The translations under genes and the position numbers were made by a program. The notes under the pieces are model-generated. The model saw only the letters and a program-made list of their open reading frames with translations, was not told the origin of the DNA and ran no database searches. Shown here piece after piece: positions 43,264 to 52,409 of a stretch of DNA of 64,000 bases (its first letter is position 1; every line of letters begins with the position of its first letter). Source of the DNA: Ramazzottius varieornatus. Its lineage: Eukaryota; Tardigrada; Eutardigrada; Parachela; Ramazzottiidae. The DNA lies in assembly GCA_001949185.1 (NCBI GenBank), contig BDGG01000001.1, forward strand, positions 7,128,685-7,192,684, in the 5' to 3' direction.

Positions 43264-46101
43264 ATGATTTTCGCAATTTGGTTGGTATTGGCCTTTTGTG
43301 GTAAGTGTTCCAATTATGCCGTTCTTATTTGGCCAGTTATAGACGCCGCACCGGTTCTACATACTCAGAAAAACGTTGCTTTTCTCCAGGGGGAAAGGTC
43401 CTCTCGACCTACTGCGTGCCCAAGTCTTCTCCGTATGATCCCGCCAACCTAGACACGTACCCCCTGGGTATCCAAAACCCGCCCACCTACCAGACCACCA
43501 CCGCAGCTTTGATAGACACCAGTGTCCAAGCAGTCAAGGACTACATCGTTGATAAGCACAACTGTCTCCGCACACTCATTACTCCAACGGCTGCCAACAT
43601 GCTCGAAATGGTGTGGAACAACGAGGTTGCTGCGGGAGCTCAGCAGCATGCCGACAACTGTGTTTTCGCGCACAACAGTCCTTCTAACCGGTCCACCTCA
43701 CGTAAGCACTCTGTTTACGTTACCTTCCGAATTGTTCGAAAGCACTTGCGAATGTGAATGTTGGTCAATCTGTAGAGTGGAGCATGGGTGGCCAGAATCT
43801 GTTCCAGGTAAGTGTTGGGTCAAGCAGCAGGCCGCATGTTCAAGGTCCAGTTAGTCGGACGTAGTCTGTGCTCTAGAATGGAGGTACCATACCGATGACA
43901 TGGAGAAACGCAATCGACGCCTGGTTTAACGAAGTTTATTCGTGTACTGATGGTACCGCAACAAGCTGCACCACTGGCGCCGTCATCGGTCACTACACAC
44001 AGGTACGGTGCACTGGAACTCACGGGGTCGAAATCTGAAAATGGCCATCGTGTTATTTACAACAGGTGGCGTGGGCCAAATCTTGGCAAATTGGATGCGG
44101 TGCCCGGATCTGCGCTGGCACTGTCCTCTTCGTGTGCAACTACAACCCATTGTACGTGGTACACAATATCGCTTGTAACTTGACCTGTTACTCATCAAAT
44201 CCTTCCAACACACGTACGGCGGGATGTATAGACCCACACACTGTATCCTGATGTATCCCATGTTGCTTTTACAGAGGAAACTACAATCAGCCCATTGAAC
44301 CTGTCTACCAAACTGGACCACCGTGCGGTGCATGTCCCTCATACTGCAAGGAGGGTAAACTGTGCAGTAAGTGCTCGTTTCCTTCTTAAAACTCCCGTTG
44401 ATCGAAAACACATCGCCCATCTGGCACTGAGTCTTCCAAGCACGCTACTCTCTATCCTTTGTAGCAAATCACTGCAACTATTTCGACGCGTACACCAACT
44501 GCCCTACTCTGACAGCTGGGCCTGGCGGGTGTACCCTCGGTACCGGCCCTAATGCTGCTAATTGCGCTGCCACCTGCAAGTGCGGGAGAAACGATGGGCT
44601 GACCGACTTCCCTGACACCACCACCGCTCCGCCGACAACCACTCCGCTCCCGACGTCGACCACACCGCCACCTACCTCAACCACACCGCCACCTACCTCA
44701 ACCACACCGCCACCTACCTCAACCACACCGCCACCTACCTCAACCACACCGCCACCTACCTCAACCACACCGCCACCTACCTCAACCACACCGCCACCTA
44801 CCTCAACCACACCGCCACCTACCTCAACCACACCGCCACCTACCTCAACCACACCGCCACCTACCTCAACCACACCGCCACCTACCTCAACCACATCGCC
44901 ACCTACCTCAACCACACCGCCACCTACCTCTGCACCATGTCTCAGTCAAAGCACCACCGGAGCTCCCACGGGCTCTGGTCGACCCAACTGTTATAACCGT
45001 TGCGATGCCACGTTCTGTGCTGACAAGGGTACTGGAATAACCTACCACGAGATCAGCCCTTGCAGTCGCAACTACTGTAGATGCAGTAATATGGTGCCTA
45101 CCTACCTGTCGTGCGCCTCCGGCAAGTACTTTGATGGTTCCGTCCCACTGGGACCGCAAACGTGTCATGTCGGTAACGCCACGTGGTGTCCCCCGTCCGG
45201 TGGTCTTAGCGGTCCCCCACCGCTAACTTCGGCTCAGGTGGCACCATTCTGTAACGCGGCCAACTGCGCAGCTCGTAACGGGCAGAACACGTACTACGCT
45301 CTGGATTGCTGCAGTCGTCAGTGGTGTTACTGCTACCCTAACGGTACGCAGGTTGTGCAAACTTGTCCAAGCGGCATGTACTTTGACCATCGTTCTGAAT
45401 GGTCACAGTGCAGAAACTCGACTTCTCTTGAATTCTGCCCAACCACTTTCACCACCACGACAGCAGCTGTTCCCCCGACCTGCGCAACTGCGGCACCATC
45501 AAGTACCACCGTAGCACCGGTACCATCCACGACGCCCCCGGTAACTTCAAGCAGTACGCCAATAAACACGCCGCCAGCACCCACCCCGCCACCAACTGTA
45601 ACCACCACTCCCCAACCAACAAGTACTTCACCCACCCCAACACCCAATGTGCGACCACAATGTTATAGCCGTTGTGACGCTACCTTCTGCAGTGGAAAAG
45701 CCCCAAAGTACTACGCTCCCGTCCCTTGTAGCCGTAATTTATGCTACTGCAATAGTACAGTATCCCTCATGTACGGATGTGGTACCGGACAATACTTTGA
45801 TGAGACGAGCCAGACATGCCGAACTCCCAGCGCCTCCTTCTGTCCGTCTACCGGAAACCCGTCGGCACCGGCACCGCAACTGCTGTCCGCCGTCCAGGGA
45901 ATGTGTAGCGCACAAAACTGCGCTGATCGGTTGGGAGCCAACACCTTCTACCCCCTGGAGTGTTGCAGCCCCTACTGGTGTTACTGTTACGCCAATGGCA
46001 CTCGGACCATCCAGACTTGTCCGTCTGGATATTACTTTGATTTTCGCCCAGAGTGGGTGCAGTGCCGACCTATCGCCAACTTTGAATTTTGCGCTCAGTA
46101 G
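43264..46101 (+). CDS. Secreted CAP protein with Thr/Pro mucin linker and cysteine-rich chitin-binding-like repeats
   Basis: Seven exons: 43264-43300, 43390-43701, 43776-43807, 43877-44002, 44066-44151, 44275-44366 and 44465-46101. They total 2,322 bases in frame, 773 residues. Exon 1 encodes most of a signal peptide (MIFAIWLVLAFCG). The CAP (SCP/TAPS) domain follows: DKHNCLR, MVWNNEVAAGAQQHADNC, MGGQNLF, GAVIGHYTQ (CAP1-like), VAWAKSWQIGCG and VCNYNP (CAP2-like). A cysteine-rich hinge (CGACPSYCKEGKLC) comes next. Then about 13 TTPPPTS repeats and two pairs of cysteine modules separated by a second Ser/Thr/Pro linker. The modules share a core CYxRCDATFC...PCSRNxCxC then CAxRxGxNTxYxLxCCSxxWCYCY...TCPSGxYFD, resembling peritrophin-type chitin-binding domains but not identical. 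Likely a cuticle, mucus or gut-lining protein. O-glycosylation of the linkers is inferred. Confidence 0.88.
44658..44930 (+). repeat. 21-base tandem repeat (about 13 copies) encoding TTPPPTS
   Basis: Unit ACCACACCGCCACCTACCTCA, nearly identical in every copy, with one ACATCGCC variant near the right end. The low divergence points to recent expansion and likely length polymorphism. Lies in the last exon of the CAP gene. Confidence 0.95.
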
Positions 46102-46331
46102 AAAGTACGATGTTCCCTTTTCGAAATTGCATCTTGATTGAGTGTATGAAGAATCGTAGGCAAAATTGCGAAGAAATGAACCACCAGCGTGTGCAACCTC
46201 GACTGGAAACTGGGTGAACCGTTTAGCGGAATTCTTTGCAAAGCCTTTCGTTCAAAACAATGTCGTTTGTTCGTCTTGATACCTTTTCACTGTGCGCTTG
46301 TCATCATCATCGCGGTAACAGAGGTAACAGA

Positions 46332-46337
46332 AATAAA
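46332..46337 (+). promoter_or_regulatory. Candidate poly(A) signal of the CAP gene
   Basis: AATAAA about 230 bases after the stop codon on the coding strand. Sequence match only. Confidence 0.4.
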
Positions 46338-47469
46338 CTAACAACAAGAATGTGGGGTCAGTTTGCGTTGCAAGTAGACTAATCAGAGTCCACAATACTA
46401 TCCCTAGTCCTCCAGCTGTACAGAAGGGCGATATCACAAGTGTGGAAACATAGTCTTAAAGCCGATTGGAGCAAACGACAGCAACATCGACGCCGTCGTT
46501 CCTGCTCATAAATGGCAAGCGAGCACCTTAGGGCTTCATGTCCTTGTCGCCCTCTAGTGTGTAGTACGATAACCGTCTCGCACCACCCTGTAGTCGATGG
46601 GCGGGTGAGTGCAGGCACCTGAACCAGTCAGAGCTCGGGTGTCTCTGGGTGTTCGCTCAGCCGTGCTAGAAAACAGCTGATTCTGTTTCGCCGTTCTTGC
46701 AATCGATGCTGGGGGACTAGGGTATATGGACTCTAGACTGACTGACTGCCACGGGCAACGTCCACACATCACCGACCATACTCTTGATAATATTTGTTCA
46801 TCCCATCATTAGCGCCAATGATGTAAGTCATCCACTTTCATTCCAAAAGGAACGGGACTTGCACCAAGCAAAACATTTTTGGTCGGTTGACAAAGGCAAG
46901 GAAAAAGCAGTCTCTCCACCAAAGTTGGACTCTTTCGAAGAATACACCCGTTCGAGCGCAGTCGACGTCTTGAGTCGCTTGCCGTATTGCATCCTTCTTC
47001 AGATATTGTTCTCTGATGACGTGGCGAAGGCTCTTCGTACCCGCGATCTTCTCTGGCGCACCGAGCTCAATAACACCTATTTATAGCTCCGCTACCATTT
47101 CAGCTGTACAGGACAAAGGACCAGGAAGCGCGTTGTCGGTCCGGTTAGCGGTGGAGACTCATACGGTGTTCTTTAACTACATGGCCACTCAGCTTGCCTC
47201 TACAAACCTTCTCGACATCGACCGCCACGTACCGGACAGGAAGCAAATAGCTCTTGTCTTCATAAAACAGCCTAGCACGACTTTCTTTTTCTCGGAACAC
47301 GAGCCTGTGCCGTGAATCGGCGATGTAATTTGATAAAGCAGTGGTGCAAGACCACTTTGGTGGCCATCGGCCAGTGTAGTTTTCCAGCAACCAAACCACC
47401 AGAGGAACCCAACTTCAGCCCGCTGATGAGTGATGACTACGGTGTCAATATGGGTGTTATCCTACTGTA
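46338..47469. other. No gene recognised
   Basis: Two overlapping plus-strand open frames of about 100 codons (46784-47086 and 47016-47315) include ETHTVFFNYMATQLASTNLL, which looks like degraded coding sequence. The family could not be named. Probably a pseudogene fragment. Confidence 0.3.
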
Positions 47470-47552
47470 ATACAGTATGTTGCGCACGCTTATAGCTAAC
47501 AGTGGAAGTGTGCGCCACTTGACATCTTGTCCGTTTCGTTTGCCTACCACCT
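47470..47552. repeat. Palindromic GGCGCA hairpin (the only one outside intact genes)
   Basis: TTGCGCACGCTTATAGC pairs with GTGTGCGCCACTTG; the right flank TTTCGTTTGCCTACC keeps the outer arm. Lies among gene fragments next to the SLC35F-like relic. Confidence 0.65.
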
Positions 47553-47689
47553 AAAAACTACCCTTTTCACAGAGGCTTTTTATCGAGATAATGGGTCTCA
47601 CATCCGTTAGTGTCAGCCTTGCAGAGCACATGACTAAGGTGGGATGGAAGTTTCGCGGACCGAGCTTTTTAGGTTGCTCAAGAACAAAT

Positions 47690-48065
47690 TTGACAGTACT
47701 GTACGTGTATCCACTACCCGAGTCGATGGTCCAGCAACTTCATAGTTCCTTCCGAAGAAGCTGTACAACAAGGAGTCGCCAGGAAGATTGACGGTGATCG
47801 TGTTTCAGCGAGTAGGGTCTTCAAGATTACGGCACTGTTTTTGGCCTGTGAGCAGTTTGACGCCTGGTCAGTGCGGTGTAGTGATATCTTGACCATCAGG
47901 TAAAGTTGCCTTCTGCATCGATCACTGCTAGGATCAGGTACTTCCACCAGCAATCTCGGAATGCGGTGGACAGCCCGTAGCTCTTGTTAGACTTGTAACC
48001 GAACGCGATGGAGTAGACGACTCTTATGAGGATGTAATTCAGGAAACTCTGTGCTAATGAAGTAA
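47690..48065 (-). pseudogene. SLC35F1/F2-like membrane transporter pseudogene fragment
   Basis: After an AG acceptor-like site, the translation reads SFLNYILIRVVYSIAFGY then DCWWKYLILAVIDAEGNF, matching the first transmembrane helices of SLC35F (DUF914) proteins. It continues in another frame as YHYTALT (family: YQYTTLTS). A third frame follows with TVNLPGDSLLYSFFGRNYE, matching the later SVNLxxLTADLYSLFFG segment. The middle of the protein is deleted and frames change at least twice, so it is a relic. Family assignment is from recognisable motifs, not from a search. Confidence 0.6.
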
Positions 48066-49772
48066 AATATTCAGTCGAATCGGAGCTGTGAGTATCGAGC
48101 TTATATATCGACCAGTACAATCAATTTTGCTTCCGAAGTAGCGTTTTTTGACTTGAAGTTGTCGGCAATATCAAGGGGCATCGTGCGGTAAGTTTGGCGT
48201 ACCTCGCCGTGGTTCAAGGTTCAAAGTCTCTGAAAACTGTTCGCCCTTCTGGGAAGCGACTTTCAAGGGTAACCACTAACTGAAACCCCTTCCAGGGGGA
48301 TGGATGCCAGAACGACTACCCACGCATTTTCATGCTACATAACGTCATCCTAACTTCAAAACTTTCTGAGTGAAAAACTCAAACCCCTTCAGACTTTTCC
48401 GGCGTAGCCATCTGACGACTGGTCAGACGGCCAAATGGACTTCACCATCTTGTTCCGCGATGTCTGCTTCGTAAGATAGCGTTGGCCTTTCAACTTTGCC
48501 CTTGGGGTCCTGAAACTTAAAACTGGTTCCCTGACCAATCTGGTCAGAGGTTGTACTGGGAATGGGCCGCAGCTACCCACATACTGTAGTTATTTCAGCA
48601 CGTGCACGGCGGAAACCTCAAGCATGAGCTAATGGTAATCGAGGTGATCACTACAGTAATATTCAATCTTTTTGCCAGGTGTGTTGCGAGGAGCAGGTGG
48701 AAAGGACCCTTGTACAGGTATCACTTCCGCTTCCAAGCAATACTGAAAGTGCACTTGCTTGTTTCTGTTCTTCATACGAAGCAAAAGTGTGACCCCTTTC
48801 ATGTTCGGAGAGATAGATTGACGAGGCAGACAGCTTCTCGAAAATCTACATCACGAAGTTCGTGTTTAGCATCCATAGCCTTCGTTTAAAACTGTAGCAG
48901 CAACTGGGCCGATCGATTCGTGGAGACAAAGTTCCGAAGACAAAGTTCGTGTGATAGTTCGTGCAGGCAGAAAATTTCGGGAAAGTTCGTGCACCGAGTC
49001 ACTACATACATTTAACACTCATAATACCGGGGGTACAACTCGGTTTCGCAGCGCACGGTTACCTGACCGCAAATCACTTCCCATGCAGCTTCAGCGGTTC
49101 AGTATCTTTTGTTTGGCTATAGTGGCAAGTTCTCTATGACATGTAGCTAGTGACCGCTGGATAAACACTACGTACGGAATTAGAAATATTTAACAAGGTT
49201 CGAGGGCGAACTGCTCCCAGCACATGTTCCAGGTCCTCCTTCACGCGCCAAGCGTTTCAACAGCTAGAAAAAATTCAGAACAACCAACAATCACTTCTTT
49301 ACAACATTATATCTCCAGCGTCCAACTAGCGGTTGTCCAGTGGTCAGACAAAAAATCGCAAGTTGCTCGTGGTGTCCATGACGTCACGAACGATACTACC
49401 ACTGGTGGCGCCGCCAAGGTGGCAAGAAGTAAATTCAATTTTTCAGATTTCTATTTTAAGCATTGCCTTTTGCGAACCTGTCTCTCGATCTTGTCTTTTC
49501 GTCGTACTCTCTCCCTTAACTTCCAAATTTGCGTAATTATGGAAGCAGAAAAGGCATTGGCGACTGCGTTCAATATTCAAGGGTAGGTCACACCATCCTA
49601 AGCTGTACACTGAAAGCGGATTTCCGAAGACGGAATATTGTTGCGTACGTAATATGATCCGAAATCAAGCCTGAGTGGGATCCTATCTTGCTCATACGGC
49701 GCCGTATCTTCCTCCAGGAGATGAGCAAGCAGTTGATGAGATGAGCAAGCATAGCTCCAGCGACGATCAACG
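48066..49772. other. No gene recognised
   Basis: Short open frames only. A 15-codon frame at 49539 (MEAEKALATAFNIQG) precedes a GTAGGT donor-like site, but no partner exon was found. Duplicated GATGAGCAAGCA lies at 49720-49751. Confidence 0.35.
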
Positions 49773-50030
49773 GTGGCAAGCCTTTCCTTCGCCATCAAGA
49801 AGTTCATAGCATCCGTGATATCAAATAACAAAGACACGGGCGAAACTGATGGTACTCCCCGAGCTACTGTTTCGTCCAAGAAGTCAACCAGATGCAGATA
49901 CTGTCCCAGAAAGACTGAGCGAAGAACGATGATTGTTTGTGGCTCATGTAACGTTCATGTTTGTGCAGCGCACAGATTAACGAAGCAGAGTGTTGTTTGT
50001 TCAGTTTGCAGCAAGAAGAAATCGAAATAA
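49773..50030 (+). pseudogene. piggyBac-like transposase C-terminal zinc-finger remnant
   Basis: Open frame of 85 codons ending in a cysteine-rich block, TRCRYCPRKTERRTMIVCGS then CNVHVCAAHR and CSVCSKKKSK. The C-x2-C ... C-x2-C-x4-C-x2-H ... C-x2-C pattern at the very C-terminus is the cross-brace finger typical of piggyBac/PGBD transposases. The upstream SFAIKKFI segment may be the preceding helix. The DDE catalytic region is not present upstream, so only the tail survives. Other zinc-ribbon proteins remain possible. Confidence 0.45.
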
Positions 50031-50555
50031 ATGAAGCGAAAAATAAAGTGAAGTACATTGGCGTACCCCGGTCATGTGACGAAACATTACGTTGGTTTTG
50101 CGGAGTAACATTCGCAACTTCATGGGGAGCACCGTGATTGGTCTGTACACGCCTCTATCGTGCTTCCAGCCAGTTAAAAGGCTGCGAAACTCAGTTGTAC
50201 CCCAGGTATTCTGCGAGCATGAAATTGCCCGGTATTACAAGTGTTAAATTACCTACCAGCCAAAGGTTTTTCGCGAAGTGCCGTTTCCATATCAGCTTTG
50301 GAATAGAAGATCACTTTCTGAGAGCTACGGAGACGAAGCTTGGGATTAGAAGAACTGAGAATTTGAGATTCACATGACCAAAATTGAAAAGGCGCCATTG
50401 GACGAGCCAGTGGTCAATGCCGGGAAAGTCAATCGTGAATTGCTAAACGGCATGGTGCACCACAACCAATGGAGTGGATCCTCGATTAAGTGGTGGATAT
50501 TCCCACTGTGGGCAGCGGTAGATCGCGTCTCTCTGTCAGGATTTCCAGTTCCATT

Positions 50556-50845
50556 GCTCGTTGGCGGCGATGGACGGGTGATTTACTTAGTGAATTAATC
50601 AAACCACAGAACGGCTTCGCAACATTAAGTGCAGTCCAACTTAGGAACGGCAATCACTCGATCAATATTCCTTATACGAAAAATACCGCTTCCATTGTCA
50701 TTCGAACATCAGGCCTGCTGTTCAGCAAAGGTAGAAGTTGCGCAATGATGACAAAATCGCCCGTTGGACCGGTTCTCAGCAGGTTATAAGTGGCAGTTTA
50801 GTAATTTTTGATATTAGGCCGAGTAAATCACCCGTCCATCGCTGC
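50556..50845. repeat. Inverted repeat pair around about 235 bases
   Basis: GCGATGGACGGGTGATTTACT (about 50567-50587) recurs in reverse as AGTAAATCACCCGTCCATCG (about 50823-50842). It lies just upstream of the ATG10 coding start. May be ends of a small foldback element or of an inversion. Confidence 0.55.
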
Positions 50846-50980
50846 TCGTTGGTTTGTTGTGGTTTTTCATTTTCAGTTTTCACCTCTTGCTCCGCTCGGT
50901 GTTGCAGGTCTGATTTATCTGACTCGGCGTGGATGATGCTCCGGGGGTTAGAACCGGACTCTGAAGCACTTTTGTGGAAG

Positions 50981-52132
50981 ATGGTTAGTGTGGGAGAATA
51001 TAGGGACGCGATACACTCGTTTCTCAAGCTATGCTCTGGAGCTGGAGAGGAATGGACACCGTTCGAGGTAAGAAAAATCAGAGCATTTCACCATGCTCTT
51101 TCCAGTGTACCTTCCATATAGAGACGGTGTGTTCAAAGCTTATAACCATATGCATCCCCAGGATGATATGGACGAGACACGGCTGATGATCGTCAAGAAG
51201 CAAATCATCGTCGTCGTAAGTTGACAGGACTACATAACGTCTGGGATTAGCTTCTGTGAGGATCTCCTGAGCTTGAAAACTGTTTCAGACTTGTGTTGCA
51301 GGGAGAAGGCAGTGCTGTGGAAACTTACGATGACGTTAATTCTTCTCCTGTAGATACCGTAAGCAAACTTGACAATTGGAGGCTCGACAAAGTCGGACAA
51401 ATACATTTAACAAGTTTGTTCCCCCTAGTGGCGCACGTTTCTAGAAATGTTTGCTGGAAGAGCGCGCCACTTAGAAAACGATCTTGTCAAGTTGTTTAGC
51501 CAAGGCCGTAGGGCCCAGTTGAAGCCTCTTAAGCGAGATTTGAAAAGACAGGGTTATAACCGATAATCCTTTCCATCCTTCCAGAATATTCCACTGTATT
51601 TTGAGTACCATGTGATCTATAACCAGCCCTTCTCCGTACCGCAGCTGTTGTTCACCGCTACTCGTCCTGGTGAATCACCTGATGGCGCACAATAGAGAAC
51701 TACCATTATGAATACTAAACTATTTTATGGTGGTGAGTATTTTATTGTCTTCAGACGAGTCGCTTGTTCCACTCAGTGCGCTTCACGAGTGGGTACCCCA
51801 GTCGCTGATATCCAGCCACTCTGGTGATCAGGGGAAACAGTACCTCTGGGAGACACTCACGCAGATCGAGCATCCCATTCTGCATCGTCCCATTTACGCC
51901 TTGCATCCTTGCCAGACTTCCAGCTTCATCACCCAAATCCGCAAGTTTTCGAAGTAAGTACACTGACTGGTGTTCAGAAAACCAGACAGTAGCTCCAGAA
52001 TTACTGGAATCTCTGTGGCACGCCAGAAACAATGTCGACTGGATTTTCAGAAACTGGTTTTTATCTTGGCTAACTTCGATCGGACCTGCTGTTGGATTAA
52101 AAATTCCTCTCAGCCTCGCCAAAGCCCACTAA
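50981..52132 (+). CDS. ATG10: ATG10, E2-like conjugating enzyme for ATG12-ATG5
   Basis: E2-like enzyme that takes ATG12 from ATG7 and joins it to ATG5 in autophagosome formation. Six exons: 50981-51067, 51162-51215, 51302-51358, 51585-51669, 51755-51953 and 52051-52132. They total 564 bases in frame, 187 residues (human 220). Landmarks are FEYHVIYNQPFSVPQLLF (beta-sheet core), EHPILHRPIYALHPCQTSSF with the catalytic cysteine in HPC, and the C-terminal SWLTSIGPAVGLKIPLSLAK. The start is the ATG reading MVSVGEYRDAIHSFL, which fits the family's N-terminal helix; an in-frame open stretch upstream follows an AG and may be 5' UTR. Intron 3 holds a GGCGCA hairpin. Convergent with TTC14, with 277 bases between stops. 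Confidence 0.93.
51366..51510. repeat. Palindromic GGCGCA hairpin
   Basis: CTAGTGGCGCACG pairs with AGCGCGCCACTTAG; the right flank AACGATCTTGTCAAG keeps the outer arm. Lies in ATG10 intron 3. Confidence 0.75.
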
Positions 52133-52409
52133 AATTTTCATAATATTTTTTTCTGGTGTTCGAGGAATGGAGCTTTCTTATCGACGTTACCGCTGCTTCC
52201 GGTGCAAATTTCGGACTGGTTAGGATAGTTCAATTTCATTCTCGAAACGCAGCAGATTAATGAAGCTCGAAGAAAAACAAATGGCGGATAAAAAACGAAT
52301 TGCATTCGTGAAAGGCTCAATATAATATCACGTTTTTCCAGCTGTCCTCACCCTAATCACTAAAAGGGATGACTATTTGGTATTAAAAGCGATAAGGCTA
52401 ACTTGAAAG

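Noticed and set aside
44478..44915. Valine/glycine-rich minus-strand open frame (VEVGGGV repeats)
   Set aside because: Complement of the TTPPPTS minisatellite in the CAP gene.
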